Counted from the first letter of the stretch, positions 37,069-46,903 are shown. The stretch is 49,686 bases of DNA from Verrucomicrobiota bacterium (GCA_003218415.1 QHNK01000093.1:1-49686); one strand, 5' to 3'. The notes: generated from the sequence alone by a model not told the origin. Numbers and translations are program-made.

Positions 37069-38091
37069 ATGCTTGTCCGCGAAATGGAACCGGCCGATTG
37101 GGGAGCATTGAGTGACGAGGCATTGCTCGAGCGCCGCATCTCGACGCTAGGTCTGAAGCTTGAGGGCGCGGCGATTCAACCATTGATCCGGCAGCTTTAT
37201 GACGAGCTTTCGGCAAAGGGCCTGGTGTTTCGTCCGCCATGTCACATCGGCGATGAATGGTTTGTACCGATCGGCATCCCCGCGATTTTCATTCCATTTT
37301 TTCTCGTGCACGACCGGCTGAGGTCGCTTGAGCGCACGATGATGCTCGAGGTGGAAGGCGAGACGCCGGAGTGGTTCATGGAGTTAATGCGACACGAAGC
37401 TGCGCACGCTTACAGCTACGCTTATCAGCTTCAGCGCAAGAAGAAATGGCAACGGTGTTTCGGACACACGTCTCGCGAAGAAACGCCGAGTACCTACAGG
37501 CCGCGTCCGTTCAGCCGCAGTTACGTTGTTCATCTCGAAGACTGGTACGCGCAGAGTCATCCTGACGAAGATTTCGCCGAAACCTTTGCGGTCTGGCTCA
37601 CGCCGGGGCTCGATTGGCGCAAAGATTATGCCGGGTGGCCAGCACTACGAAAACTGGAATATGTAGATGAGCTCATGCGCTCACTGGCAGGCAGGCCGCC
37701 AGTGCATATGCCGGAATATCGCGTCGCTGATTACGATTGTCTGAATGTTAAGCTCAAGACGTATTACGCGCGCAAACGCAAGCTTAACGAAGATGCGTAC
37801 CCGGATTTCTACGATGCGGATCTGCGTCAGCTCTTTGCCGCGTCGGCCGGTATCAAAGCAAGCGCATATCTGCGACGGCGAAGGCGGCGATTACTCAATG
37901 CGGTTTCGCAATGGACGAATGAAAAGAAGTTTCCCGTGAACCAGTTGCTCGCAAGGCTTACTCGCCGCTGCGATGAGCTTGGGCTGCATGTGCTGAATGA
38001 CGACCCGCAGCAGGATTTTCGTGTCACCGCTTTCATCACGACACTGGTGATGAATTATCTTTTCACCGGCAAATTCAAGCGCACCAAATAG
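37069..38091 (+). CDS. Putative zinc-binding metallopeptidase
   Basis: A 340-residue cytoplasmic protein. RHEAAHAYSYAYQL gives an HExxH zinc-binding and catalytic motif near residues 106-110, and DEDFAETFAVWLTPG supplies a likely third ligand Glu. FRPPCHIGDEWFVPIGIPAI and the Trp-rich region after the second motif match the uncharacterised putative zinc-binding metallopeptidase family. The substrate is unknown. The ATP-grasp ligase begins with GTG five bases after its stop, so the two are co-transcribed. Confidence 0.8.
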   Translation: MLVREMEPADWGALSDEALLERRISTLGLKLEGAAIQPLIRQLYDELSAKGLVFRPPCHIGDEWFVPIGIPAIFIPFFLVHDRLRSLERTMMLEVEGETPEWFMELMRHEAAHAYSYAYQLQRKKKWQRCFGHTSREETPSTYRPRPFSRSYVVHLEDWYAQSHPDEDFAETFAVWLTPGLDWRKDYAGWPALRKLEYVDELMRSLAGRPPVHMPEYRVADYDCLNVKLKTYYARKRKLNEDAYPDFYDADLRQLFAASAGIKASAYLRRRRRRLLNAVSQWTNEKKFPVNQLLARLTRRCDELGLHVLNDDPQQDFRVTAFITTLVMNYLFTGKFKRTK

Positions 38092-38096
38092 CAGCT

Positions 38097-39116
38097 GTGA
38101 AAAAGAAACTCAAAGTCCTGGTGCTCTTTGACGGCACAAGTCCTACCAAGCTCGATCAGGACTTCACAAAGGAGCTGAAAACGAAGGACTGGAAAACCGA
38201 GGCGGACGTCATGGCCGCGCTCGGCAAGCTCGGACACACGGCGGAGCATCTTGCCATCTACGATGATGTCGATCTGGTGAGGCAAAAATTAGAGGCCTTC
38301 GCGCCGGACATTCTTTTCAACCTCGTCGAACAGTTCAAAAATAAGCCAGGGTTCGATCAGAACATTGTTTCGTTTTTCGAAATGCAAGAGCTGCCGTTTA
38401 CAGGCTGCGGCTCGACCGGCCTGACGCTTTGCAAGCACAAAGGCATTTCGAAAAAGATTCTCCATTATCATGGCATTCACGTGCCGAATTTCCTTGTCAT
38501 CCCGCGCGGTCAGCGGATCGGGCGCCCGCGGCAACTCAAGTTTCCGATCCTGGTAAAGCCGGTCAGAGAAGAAGCGTCGTACGGCATTTCGCAGGCGTCG
38601 TTCGTGGAGAACGACGAGCAATTCCGCGAACGCATCGCGTTCATTCACGAGAAATACAACAGTGACGCGATTGCCGAGGAATACATTGAAGGTCGCGAGC
38701 TTTACGTGAGTCTCATTGGCAATGTGCGGTTGACCGTTTTTCCAATTCGCGAACTGGTCTTTCGTGAAGTGCCGCCGAACGAACCGAAGATCGCCACCTA
38801 CAATGCGAAATGGGACGAGGAATATCGCAAACGCTGGGGCTTGGAGAACCAGTTCGCCGAAAATCTCGATCCGGCGCTTGTCACCAAGATCCAGGACACG
38901 TGTAAAGACATTTATCGTTTGCTGACTATTGACGGTTACGCGCGTATCGATCTTCGGCTAACGCCGGAGAACAAACTCTATTTCATCGAGGCGAACCCAA
39001 ATCCGATCCTCGCAGACGACGAGGACTTCGCGCTTTCAGCAGCAAAGGCGGACCTGCCGTATCCACAATTGATTGAGCGCATCGTCCGGCAAGGGATGAA
39101 TACCGTTCGCGATTGA
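38097..39116 (+). CDS. D-Ala-D-Ala-ligase-like ATP-grasp protein
   Basis: A 339-residue ATP-grasp enzyme. FPILVKPVREEASYGIS is the ATP-binding loop region, AEEYIEGRELYVSLIGN is the large loop, and GYARIDLRLTPENKLYFIEANPNP carries the metal-binding Asp and Glu/Asn. The N-terminus (LKVLVLFDGTSPTK) lacks the exact GGxSxEHxVS of true Ddl, so it more likely joins another carboxylate-amine pair, for example in peptide synthesis. Pairing with the metallopeptidase suggests a make-and-cut peptide pathway, but this is inference. Confidence 0.85.
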   Translation: MKKKLKVLVLFDGTSPTKLDQDFTKELKTKDWKTEADVMAALGKLGHTAEHLAIYDDVDLVRQKLEAFAPDILFNLVEQFKNKPGFDQNIVSFFEMQELPFTGCGSTGLTLCKHKGISKKILHYHGIHVPNFLVIPRGQRIGRPRQLKFPILVKPVREEASYGISQASFVENDEQFRERIAFIHEKYNSDAIAEEYIEGRELYVSLIGNVRLTVFPIRELVFREVPPNEPKIATYNAKWDEEYRKRWGLENQFAENLDPALVTKIQDTCKDIYRLLTIDGYARIDLRLTPENKLYFIEANPNPILADDEDFALSAAKADLPYPQLIERIVRQGMNTVRD

Positions 39117-39191
39117 CGGAAGGCATTGAGGCGCAGTATCCGGCGGAAAAACTGCCGCGCGCACGGTCTCATTTTTCGGTTAAGCTGGGAT

Positions 39192-39608
39192 ATGAGCGTG
39201 CAAGTTTATGGATGCAATCATGTCGCAATCGAAGTGGACGACGTCGAAAAGGCGGTAGCGTTTTACAATGACGTTTTCAATCTGGAACAGATGAGCGGCG
39301 GCGAGGGCGATGCCTTCTTCAAATTGGGTGAACATCAGTTCTTGGCAATTTTCGAAGTGGACAAAGTGCAACGGGCAAACATGCGCCATTTCGGGATCAT
39401 GGTTCGCGACGAAGCGCAGTTGGAGGAAGTCCGCGATAAACTAAAACAAAAATATAAACTCGAACTGGAGCCACCGTTCCGCTGCGATTTTCGCGATCCC
39501 TGGGGCAATCGCATCCAGGTTGTCGATCTTCACGACGAATCGCTCGTCTGGCTTTTGCCTTACGCCGAAGTGCAGAAGGCGGGCATTAGATTCGACTCCG
39601 AGACTTAG
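39192..39608 (+). CDS. VOC (glyoxalase-fold) family protein
   Basis: A 138-residue protein with two VOC modules: VYGCNHVAIEVDDVEKAVAF then YNDVFNLEQM, and MRHFGIMVRDEAQLEEVRD through CDFRDPWGNRIQVVDLHDES. His in NHVAIEV, a second His in MRHFGIMV and late acidic residues are candidate metal ligands. Substrate unknown. ATG 39192 is preferred over a 66-base longer frame because it begins directly at the first strand (MSVQVYGCNH) after a GGGA. Glycosyltransferase follows six bases later. Confidence 0.85.
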   Translation: MSVQVYGCNHVAIEVDDVEKAVAFYNDVFNLEQMSGGEGDAFFKLGEHQFLAIFEVDKVQRANMRHFGIMVRDEAQLEEVRDKLKQKYKLELEPPFRCDFRDPWGNRIQVVDLHDESLVWLLPYAEVQKAGIRFDSET

Positions 39609-39614
39609 GACGCA

Positions 39615-40394
39615 ATGATTTCATTTATCGTTCCGGCACATAACGAAGAATTCGAGCTCTCATCCACGCTTGCCGCGATTCAGGCCGCGTCTTCTAACGC
39701 CGCCCAGCCGTATGAAATCATCGTAGTTGATGATGCATCGACGGACGCCACGCCAGAGATCGCGGCGCAGGTCGGAGCGAAAGTCGTCCCAATCAATCGG
39801 CGCCAAATCGCGGCCGCTCGGAATGCAGGTGCGCGCGCCGCGCAGGGTGAGTATCTCTTCTTTGTCGACGCCGATACGCGGATCAACCGGGCACACGTCA
39901 TCGATGCGATCGCTGCTATGGATGCCTGTTACGCAGGCGGCAGCGCACGCGTGGCAATGGATGGTTTCGTTCCGATGTGGGGACGCGTTTTGTTGCGCGG
40001 ATTTTCCGGCCTTTACTTCGGTCTAAATCTTGGGGCCGGCGCATTTCTTTTCACCACCCGGCGCAATTTCGAGGCAATTGGCGGCTTCGATGAACAATAT
40101 TTTGTCGGTGAAGAAGTTTATTTTAGCCTGGAACTAAGAAAACTTGGCCGGTTCAAGGTTTTGCGTGAACCCATCGTCACATCCGGCCGCAAATTGCGCA
40201 TGTACCCAGCTAAACAATTTCTTCGCGAGTTCTTCGGAGTGGTCGTCGCGGGTCCTCGCGGGGCGCGTTCGCGCTCGAAACTGCGCCTGTGGTACGACGG
40301 CAAACGCGAAAACCAAGTGGCGGAACGAGGGGACGGATGCCGCAGGCCTGACTACGACGCGCGGTTGCTAAAACGGCTTCTTCGTCTAAAGTAG
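39615..40394 (+). CDS. Glycosyltransferase family 2
   Basis: A 259-residue GT-A fold glycosyltransferase. [19 protein letters not shown] starts the nucleotide-sugar fold, [17 protein letters not shown] has the sugar-nucleotide Asp, and [10 protein letters not shown] is the DxD metal site. [19 protein letters not shown] contains the acid/base-like ED/EE region. Donor and acceptor are unknown. There is no membrane domain apart from a mildly hydrophobic stretch near 126-150. It follows the VOC gene closely and precedes rpsO by ten bases. Confidence 0.88.
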   Translation: MISFIVPAHNEEFELSSTLAAIQAASSNAAQPYEIIVVDDASTDATPEIAAQVGAKVVPINRRQIAAARNAGARAAQGEYLFFVDADTRINRAHVIDAIAAMDACYAGGSARVAMDGFVPMWGRVLLRGFSGLYFGLNLGAGAFLFTTRRNFEAIGGFDEQYFVGEEVYFSLELRKLGRFKVLREPIVTSGRKLRMYPAKQFLREFFGVVVAGPRGARSRSKLRLWYDGKRENQVAERGDGCRRPDYDARLLKRLLRLK

Positions 40395-40404
40395 CCCCTT
40401 CGTT

Positions 40405-40668
40405 ATGGCAGAGAGCAGCGAAACGTTGAGTCTCAAGGAGTTTCAGTTGCATGACAAAGATACCGGCAGCGCGGATGTGCAGGTCGCACTTCTGACCCGC
40501 CGTATCGAGCATTTGACCGAGCACCTTAAGACCTATCGGAAAGATCATTCTTCGCGCCGCGGCCTGCTTAAGATGGTCGCGCAACGCCGGAGTCTGCTCG
40601 ATTATTTGAGCAAAACAAAAGCCGATCGTTATAAGAAACTGATCGACAAACTAAACCTGCGCAAATAA
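40405..40668 (+). CDS. rpsO: Ribosomal protein S15
   Basis: An 87-residue S15 that binds 16S rRNA in the platform. [19 protein letters not shown] and [20 protein letters not shown] and [15 protein letters not shown] are the conserved helices. Length matches the family. As in many bacteria it is followed by pnp, here after 203 bases that contain a weak terminator-like hairpin and a repeat. Confidence 0.98.
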   Translation: MAESSETLSLKEFQLHDKDTGSADVQVALLTRRIEHLTEHLKTYRKDHSSRRGLLKMVAQRRSLLDYLSKTKADRYKKLIDKLNLRK

Positions 40669-40670
40669 CC

Positions 40671-40693
40671 AGACCGATTATTGGTCTTGTTTC
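40671..40693 (+). terminator. Weak terminator-like hairpin after rpsO
   Basis: AGACCGA pairs with TTGGTCT (seven pairs, one G-T) around loop TTA, then TGTTT. It sits three bases after the rpsO stop. The U tract is poor, so it may only attenuate read-through into pnp. Confidence 0.4.
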
Positions 40694-40775
40694 CAACCGT
40701 TTGAACTGCTCGAAGCCAGAATTAAATTAAGAACAGACAATCAGCAGTCCAGGCCGCAGTAATCACCTTGGATTT

Positions 40776-40829
40776 TAGGTTTTAGTTTCGCGCTCCGCGC
40801 TACGGGGCAACGGGTTTAAAACCTACAGT
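40776..40829. repeat. Family A-like element in the pnp leader
   Basis: TAGGTTTTA on the left and TAAAACCTACAG on the right are inverted ends, with hairpin GCGCTCCGCGC between. It lies about 43 bases before the pnp ATG. Confidence 0.6.
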
Positions 40830-40871
40830 CAGGGTGACCGGCCTGGAACCTGCGCATCCAGGAAAAGTACA

Positions 40872-43025
40872 ATGCAACAAAAGGTCACGGCCCAAATTGG
40901 GGCCAATCAAATCTCTATCGAAACCGGCAAAATCGCCAGACTCGCCGACGGTGCGGTCATCGTCTCGTGCGGCGACACCATGGTGCTGGCTAGCGCCGTC
41001 TCGGCCACAACCATCAAAGAAGGCCAGGATTATTTCCCGCTCACAGTCGATTATCGCGAAAAGGCGGCAGCCGTGGGGAAATTTCCCGGCGGCTATTTTA
41101 AGCGTGAAGGCCGTCCTACGGAAAAAGAAACGCTCACCTCGCGCATGATCGATCGGCCTTTGCGGCCACTCTTTCCGCAGGGATATTTTTACGACACGCA
41201 AATCATCTCAATCCTGCTTAGCGCCGACGGTGAGAATGATCCCGACATTCTCGCGATGAATGGCGCATCGGCTGCGCTATCCGTCTCGGATATTCCGTTT
41301 GCCGGGCCAATTGGCGCTGTGCGTGTCGGCCGGGTGAAGGGCGAGTTCGTCGCCAACCCGACGCACACGGAGCGCGCCGAGAGCGATCTCGATCTTGTTT
41401 ACGTAGGCACCGAGAACGATGTGATCATGATCGAAGGCTCGGCCAGGGAAGTGCCGGAAGCCGAGTTCGTCAAAGCGCTCGAGTTCGCACACGGCCATGC
41501 GCGCGAGATGATTCGCGTTCAAAAAGAACTGGCAGCGATGGTGGGCAAATCCAAACGCGAGGCGCAGTTGCTCCAAGTGAATCAGGAACTGCTCGATATC
41601 GCTTATCGCGTTGCGGGCGACCGGATCGAAGGGGCGCTTTACACGGAAGGCAAGACGGCGCGCGCTAAAGCGATCGATGCATTGCGCGAGGAAGTGAAGA
41701 CGGCGATCCTGGAAAAACATCCCGAGGCTGACTCCTTCTCGATCTCACAGGCATTCGATTACGTCCAAAAAAAGGCGTTTCGCGTCAGCATTCTGGAAAA
41801 ACAGAAACGCGTCGATGGCCGCAGTTACCAGGATTTACGGCCGATCAGCTGCGAAGTGAGCGTCCTGCCGCGCGCGCATGGTTCGGCCATTTTCCAGCGC
41901 GGCGAAACCCAAGCAGTTGCGCTGGCTACACTCGCTCCAATCGAGGAAGCGCAGATGATTGATGCTTACGGCGGGGGCGAACAATCGAAGCGGTTCATTC
42001 TGCATTACAACTTTCCGCCATTTAGCGTAGGCGAAACAGGCCGGACGGGCGGCCCTGGACGGCGCGAGATTGGCCACGGCGCGCTGGCGGAGCGCTCGCT
42101 GGAACCAATTGTGCCGAGCGAGAACGATTTTCGTTACGCCATCCGCATTTCGAGCGAGATCATGGAATCAAACGGATCAACATCCATGGCAAGCGTATGC
42201 GCGGGTATGCTGGCCCTCATGGACGCGGGCGTGCCAGTGAAAACGCCAGTGGCCGGAATCTCCGTCGGGCTGGTGACTGAGCATGGCGAGGACCAACAGA
42301 TGAAACGCTACGAATTGCTCACCGACATCATCGGCTCCGAAGATCACTTTGGCGACATGGATTTCAAGCTCTGCGGAACCGACGCAGGCGTCACCGGTTT
42401 TCAGCTCGATCTAAAGCTCCCCGGCATTAGTCACAAAATCATGGCGGAAGCAATCGAACGCGCGAAAGAAGCGCGCACGAAAATTCTCGACATCATGCGC
42501 AGCGCGCTGGACAAGCCGCGACCGGAGTTATCGAAATACGCGCCCCGAATCGAGACGATAAAAATCAATCCCGAGAAGATCGGCGCGCTCATCGGCCCCG
42601 GCGGAAAGACTATCAAGGGGATCGTCGCGGAGACTGGTGCTGAGATTAACATCGAGGATGATGGTTCAGTGCACATCTACGCGACCAGCGGCGAAAGCAT
42701 GGCGCGCGCGAAGGAAATCATCGCTGGCATGGCACGCGAAATTGAAATCGGCCAGACCTATCAGGGGCGCGTGGTTTCCACAAAGGAGTTCGGCGCGTTT
42801 GTCGAGGTTTTGCCAGGCAAGGATGGGCTGGTGCACATTTCCGAGCTGGCAGATTTTCGCGTGAAACGGACCGAAGACGTCGCCAAAGTGGGCGACATCA
42901 TCTGGGTCAAGTGCATCGGCATCGACGACAAAGGCCGCGTAAAACTTTCGCGCAAAGCAGCGCTGAAAGAACGCGCCGAGGCCGAAACGGGCCAGCCCGC
43001 TCCGGCGGAAAAAACTGAACGCTGA
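40872..43025 (+). CDS. pnp: Polyribonucleotide nucleotidyltransferase (PNPase)
   Basis: A 717-residue 3'-5' phosphorolytic exoribonuclease, the core of RNA degradation. Two RNase PH domains are visible, the second with [20 protein letters not shown] and the metal/catalytic DxxGDMDFK region ([12 protein letters not shown]). A KH domain follows ([20 protein letters not shown] near 561-580), then an S1 domain ([31 protein letters not shown]). A good ribosome binding site AGGAAA lies 8 bases before the ATG. Confidence 0.98.
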   Translation: MQQKVTAQIGANQISIETGKIARLADGAVIVSCGDTMVLASAVSATTIKEGQDYFPLTVDYREKAAAVGKFPGGYFKREGRPTEKETLTSRMIDRPLRPLFPQGYFYDTQIISILLSADGENDPDILAMNGASAALSVSDIPFAGPIGAVRVGRVKGEFVANPTHTERAESDLDLVYVGTENDVIMIEGSAREVPEAEFVKALEFAHGHAREMIRVQKELAAMVGKSKREAQLLQVNQELLDIAYRVAGDRIEGALYTEGKTARAKAIDALREEVKTAILEKHPEADSFSISQAFDYVQKKAFRVSILEKQKRVDGRSYQDLRPISCEVSVLPRAHGSAIFQRGETQAVALATLAPIEEAQMIDAYGGGEQSKRFILHYNFPPFSVGETGRTGGPGRREIGHGALAERSLEPIVPSENDFRYAIRISSEIMESNGSTSMASVCAGMLALMDAGVPVKTPVAGISVGLVTEHGEDQQMKRYELLTDIIGSEDHFGDMDFKLCGTDAGVTGFQLDLKLPGISHKIMAEAIERAKEARTKILDIMRSALDKPRPELSKYAPRIETIKINPEKIGALIGPGGKTIKGIVAETGAEINIEDDGSVHIYATSGESMARAKEIIAGMAREIEIGQTYQGRVVSTKEFGAFVEVLPGKDGLVHISELADFRVKRTEDVAKVGDIIWVKCIGIDDKGRVKLSRKAALKERAEAETGQPAPAEKTER

Positions 43026-43031
43026 TTGGAA

Positions 43032-43138
43032 GTGTAGGGCTGTAGCGCCCGCTGTCCTCAGCTGACATCGCGGCGCACCGGAACCTGCTGCGTAGAGGAC
43101 TCCGAAAGGGTTCGCGAGCAGGCAGCCCACTCTACAGC
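43032..43138. repeat. Family A element after pnp
   Basis: GTGTAGGGCTGTAGCG on the left and GGCAGCCCACTCTACAGC on the right form inverted ends about 105 bases apart. Inner words CCTGCTGCGTAG/GCGAGCAGG add a second stem. It lies between pnp and the transporter gene. Confidence 0.7.
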
Positions 43139-43206
43139 ATCTGGCGATTTCCCGGGAGTTGAGACAACGTCAGCTACGGGTGAAGTTGAAAGACGAAGCA
43201 GCGACC

Positions 43207-44250
43207 ATGATTACACTCACTCGGCTTTCTTACGGTGTGCTCGCCGCCACAATTATTTTGGCGGGTCTGCTGCATCTTGGAGTACCGCTGTTGGTCGTTT
43301 TGTTCTCCTATTTTGCATTACAGCAGCTCTATTTCCTGACGAAAAGAAAGTGGCTCGCTTTGATCTTGTTTGGCATCGTTGTGGCGGGGATTGGCACGGC
43401 AGCGGTGTTCTTTACTCGCGCTGCCATTCTCGCGCTGCCGGATGTGGCAGACACGTCCCTTCCCTCGGCCAGCGCCTGGGCGCAGAAGCGCCAGATCGAG
43501 CTACCTTTTAATGATTTTGAAAGTCTTCGACAGGCCGTGATCGACGCGCTTGGCCAGGAAGCGCATTACCTGCGAAACCTCGCTAATTTTGCCAAAAGCA
43601 CCACGGCGATACTGTTTTTCAGCATAATCGGAATTATCGCAGCCGGGAGCCTCTTTTTCAAAACAGGCCTCGACCCGCACCGGGGCACGCATCGGGTGAA
43701 GAATAATCTTTACTCCATTTGCTGCGATGAAGTCTCGACGCGATTCCGCGATTTCTACCGCAGCTTCGCGACGGTCATGGGAGCGCAGATCACGATCTCG
43801 CTCATCAATACGGTGTTGACGGCGATTTTCCTTCTCGCAGTGCGTCTGCCGCACGCGCCGCTGCTCACTGCAGTCACGTTTCTTTGCGGCCTTGTGCCAA
43901 TCGTCGGCAACCTCGTAAGCAATACGGTCATTGTGTTCGTCGCTTTGACACTGTCGCTGAGACTGGCGGTTTCCGCGCTGCTCTTTCTAGTTCTGATCCA
44001 TAAGCTGGAATATTTTCTAAACAGCAAAATCATCGGCGACCGGATACGCAATCCCATTTGGTTGACATTGGTCGCCCTGATCATTGGCGAACGACTCATG
44101 GGTATCCCCGGCCTGATCCTCGCGCCGGTGGTGTTGAATTATTTGCGCGTGGAAATGCTGACCGTGGAAGTGCCGCCGCCGGCGGCGGAAGCTCCAAATG
44201 CCGACATCCAAGCTCCAAAGAAACTCGAAACTTCGAAGCTTGGAGCTTGA
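43207..44250 (+). CDS. AI-2E family (PerM-like) membrane transporter
   Basis: A 347-residue protein with about seven membrane helices. The family's long periplasmic/cytoplasmic loop after helix 3 and the paired C-terminal block (FLCGLVPIVGNLVSNTVIV, LNSKIIGDRIRNPIWLTLVA, GERLMGIPGLILAPVVLNYL) are typical. Members include TqsA and PerM; the substrate cannot be inferred. ATG 43207 is preferred over a TTG at 43159 because MITLTRLSYGVLA opens directly into helix 1. The last 20 or so residues (APNADIQAPKKLETSKLGA) are encoded by repeat-like sequence. Confidence 0.87.
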   Translation: MITLTRLSYGVLAATIILAGLLHLGVPLLVVLFSYFALQQLYFLTKRKWLALILFGIVVAGIGTAAVFFTRAAILALPDVADTSLPSASAWAQKRQIELPFNDFESLRQAVIDALGQEAHYLRNLANFAKSTTAILFFSIIGIIAAGSLFFKTGLDPHRGTHRVKNNLYSICCDEVSTRFRDFYRSFATVMGAQITISLINTVLTAIFLLAVRLPHAPLLTAVTFLCGLVPIVGNLVSNTVIVFVALTLSLRLAVSALLFLVLIHKLEYFLNSKIIGDRIRNPIWLTLVALIIGERLMGIPGLILAPVVLNYLRVEMLTVEVPPPAAEAPNADIQAPKKLETSKLGA

Positions 44251-44288
44251 TGGTTCACTCGATGTTGGGTGTTGGAGTTTGAAGCTTT
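44189..44288. repeat. AGCTCCAA-word inverted repeat at the transporter 3' end
   Basis: AAGCTCCAA and TTGGAGCTT form a 9-base stem (44210-44236 area), and GAAGCTCCAAATG mirrors GTTGGAGTTTGAAGCTT on the outside. The repeat supplies the last codons and the stop of the transporter and ends seven bases before the sensor kinase ATG. Confidence 0.65.
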
Positions 44289-44294
44289 TAAATC

Positions 44295-45554
44295 ATGAAA
44301 GCCGGTTTTCTTGAAAAACTTATCGAGCGACTCGGCCGCATCGGGCCGGAAGAGGTGCAGAATTATTTTCTGCGCCTGGCCCAGGAGAAAGGTTTCCTGG
44401 AAACGGTTTTCAATGCCATCCAGGAAGGCATCATTGTGACCGATTCCAAAGGCCGGATCACGTATTTGAACGATGCAGCTGGCGGATTGTTTGGGCTGGA
44501 GGGAGGCGATGTAATCGGCAAGCGGCTCGACGAACGTATCCGAGGTCTCGATTGGGAATCGCTCACTAAAAGCAGCGGACCAGTCAGTCATGACATGGAA
44601 ATTTTTTATCCGCAAAACCGCTTCATCAATTTTTACATCGTGCCGCTGATGATAGAACATCGCGAGGCAGGCGCTGTAGCCACGCCCCAGCGAGGCGTCG
44701 AAGAGCAGACGGGGCACAGGCCCGTGGCTACAGGACCAGCAGCGGAGGTTGGCCACGTCATGATCCTGCGCGATATCACCGAGAGCCGACGCACCACCCA
44801 GCACACGATTGAGTCGGAACGACTGAATGCGCTGACGTTGCTGGCAGCAGGCGTAGCGCACGAGATCGGCAATCCACTGAACTCGCTGCACATTCACTTG
44901 CAATTGATGGAGCGCAGCGTGCAGAACCTCGACGACGGAGCAACGGCGGAGCTCCAACAATCGATTGATGTCGCCCGCTCCGAAGTCAACCGGCTGGACT
45001 CTATCGTCACCCAATTCTTACGGGCAATCCGGCCATCGCGTCCGCAGCTTCGTCTGGAGAACGTCAACACAATTGTTGAAGAAGCAGTGCGCTTTTTCAC
45101 GCCTGAAATTCAGGGCCGCGACATTGTTGTCGAACAAGAACTGCGCTCGGACCTGCCTTTGCTTCAGCTTGATCGTGATCAGATGAAGCAGGCGTTTTAC
45201 AACGTGATCAAAAACAGTCTCGAAGCCATGCAACGCCATGGGACTTTGCGCATTGGCACCGATCTGGACGATACGCACGTCTTCGTCAGGTTTGTGGATA
45301 CCGGCAGCGGTATGTCGGCGGCAAACTTGAGTCGCGTTTTTGAGCCTTATTTTACAACCAAGCCGGCGGGCACCGGTCTTGGATTGTTAATTGTGCGTCG
45401 CATTGTGCGCGAGCACGGCGGCGAACTCTCCATTGAGAGTAGCCAGGGCAAAGGTCTCACTTTGACGATTCGATTGCCATACATCGACAAGCGCATTCGT
45501 ATGCTCGAAGCGGGCGAGGCCAGAGACCAGAGATATGAAGTCAGAAGTCAGTGA
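44295..45554 (+). CDS. PAS-domain sensor histidine kinase
   Basis: A 419-residue soluble kinase. The PAS domain spans about residues 30-165 (VFNAIQEGIIVTDSKGRITY). The HisKA dimerisation helix has AAGVAHEIGNPLNSLHIHL with phospho-acceptor His near 189. The HATPase domain has VIKNSLEAMQRHG (N box), DTGSGMS (G1) and GTGLGLLIVRRIVREHGG (G2). The family is NtrB-like, which fits the sigma-54 regulator gene at 47926. Residues 127-146, in the last PAS loop, are encoded by a family A repeat, and the final EARDQRYEVRSQ is repeat-like too. Its stop overlaps the convergent gene by seven bases. Confidence 0.93.
   Translation: MKAGFLEKLIERLGRIGPEEVQNYFLRLAQEKGFLETVFNAIQEGIIVTDSKGRITYLNDAAGGLFGLEGGDVIGKRLDERIRGLDWESLTKSSGPVSHDMEIFYPQNRFINFYIVPLMIEHREAGAVATPQRGVEEQTGHRPVATGPAAEVGHVMILRDITESRRTTQHTIESERLNALTLLAAGVAHEIGNPLNSLHIHLQLMERSVQNLDDGATAELQQSIDVARSEVNRLDSIVTQFLRAIRPSRPQLRLENVNTIVEEAVRFFTPEIQGRDIVVEQELRSDLPLLQLDRDQMKQAFYNVIKNSLEAMQRHGTLRIGTDLDDTHVFVRFVDTGSGMSAANLSRVFEPYFTTKPAGTGLGLLIVRRIVREHGGELSIESSQGKGLTLTIRLPYIDKRIRMLEAGEARDQRYEVRSQ
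44674..44733. repeat. Family A element inside the sensor kinase PAS domain
   Basis: CTGTAGCCACG and CGTGGCTACAG are perfect 11-base inverted ends. The element is 60 bases (20 codons), in frame, between MIEHREAG and EVGHVMILRDIT. Confidence 0.88.
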
Positions 45555-46888
45555 TCGCTGCCAAATGCTCTTTTTAACCAGCCTTCAAACTGACGAAAGA
45601 AGAGAATGAGATAGGCTCCCGGCGATTGCTTGAAAAGTTCGATGATGCGTGGACTCAGATCCTGCCCGGGGTCATCAATTGTTCCGAACAGACGCACATT
45701 GGTCCATAGATAGCCGTCCTGCTTGCGGCTAAAGACTTCTTCAGGATTCGGCAGCCAATCGAGATATTCACGGGTAAGCCCAAGTCTGATCGTGCCGCGC
45801 AAACGACGCTGCTCGATCGACATTTCTCCCTCGATCCGGAATTTTCCTCTCTCTTCGATAGCGATGTTATTGATCTCGATCTTCGGATAGTTCCAACCAA
45901 AGCTGAGCGAACAATCATTTAACTCCAAATGTTCGAATGATTTCTTCTGCGCAAGCTCTGCGAGCTTTTCCAGAAGGGGAAGGTTGTCGATTCGCCCGTT
46001 GCTGACGCGCAACGAACCTTCGCCGGAAGAGCTTTCCAGCTTCGGATCCTGTCCGGCCCAGTGAAGATCGCCGGAAGCGCTGCCGGCCAGATGCTGTTTC
46101 CAGTCAGCTGGTAGCCACGAGCGAATTGGGACCTGATTGAAGTTCGCTCTCAAATCGACGTTCTTATCTTTGCCCATACCAGCGTTTGCCTGGGCGTGAA
46201 TGCTTTCGGCGCTGCCCACATCTGATGCCAGATCGATATCGTAAATCGTCAGGAGCGTTTTGGTGATAAGAAGATGCGCGCGGCGCAGATCCAGATCGGG
46301 AAGCAAAGCCAACTTCAGTCTGCCGCTGGTGGCAACGTATTCAAAATCAGGCCCGTGAGGCGTGATGAGCAGCTGTGTGCCGAAAAATCCGGCCCGCTCG
46401 CCGCGAAATTGCCAGGTTATATTGGCCTGCTCCGATTCAATTTTCTTCAGGTAAACTCTGTTCGGCAAGAAAATGGAAAACCACGGCTTGGGTGCCACGG
46501 CTTCAGGATTCGCTTTGTAAATCTGAATCTCGACGTCGCCGGATTGCACGCGCACATCGGTGAACCTCCATTGCCGCACAAAGACGCCCAGCGGATCAAA
46601 CGTTGCCGTGATGCCGCGACCGTCGAGTGACTTCATGGCTTTCTCTCCATTCCGCGCTTCAAAACTTTCGCTTTGCGCTGTGAATGCGCTGGTGCGTCGG
46701 ATCGGCGAGTAGCGGCTCCGAGGGAAATGCAAGCCTTTCGCCGTCTCATCTTCCATGGCTTTACGAAACGACTCGCCCTCGACGTAGCGCGTGACTAATG
46801 GGCTGTAAAAAACGGCCACGCCACACACGGCGGCGAAAAGGATAGAGATGGCGAGTGCCGCAGCGCAGATCAGTAGTCTTCTTCGCAA
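45548..46888 (-). CDS. AsmA-like periplasmic membrane protein
   Basis: A 446-residue protein with an N-terminal membrane anchor (about residues 5-30) and a long beta-rich periplasmic region. Features include FTDVRVQSGDVEIQIYK, a repeated short-strand pattern, LSFGWNYPKIEINNIAIEERG and GTIRLGLTREYLDWL. The layout fits AsmA/YhdP-type proteins thought to help lipid traffic to the outer membrane, but the match is by pattern only. It starts at TTG 46886-46888. The 3' end overlaps the kinase gene stop. Confidence 0.65.
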   Translation of the reverse strand: MRRRLLICAAALAISILFAAVCGVAVFYSPLVTRYVEGESFRKAMEDETAKGLHFPRSRYSPIRRTSAFTAQSESFEARNGEKAMKSLDGRGITATFDPLGVFVRQWRFTDVRVQSGDVEIQIYKANPEAVAPKPWFSIFLPNRVYLKKIESEQANITWQFRGERAGFFGTQLLITPHGPDFEYVATSGRLKLALLPDLDLRRAHLLITKTLLTIYDIDLASDVGSAESIHAQANAGMGKDKNVDLRANFNQVPIRSWLPADWKQHLAGSASGDLHWAGQDPKLESSSGEGSLRVSNGRIDNLPLLEKLAELAQKKSFEHLELNDCSLSFGWNYPKIEINNIAIEERGKFRIEGEMSIEQRRLRGTIRLGLTREYLDWLPNPEEVFSRKQDGYLWTNVRLFGTIDDPGQDLSPRIIELFKQSPGAYLILFFRQFEGWLKRAFGSDH

Positions 46889-46903
46889 ACTGAGGGCGAA
46901 CCT

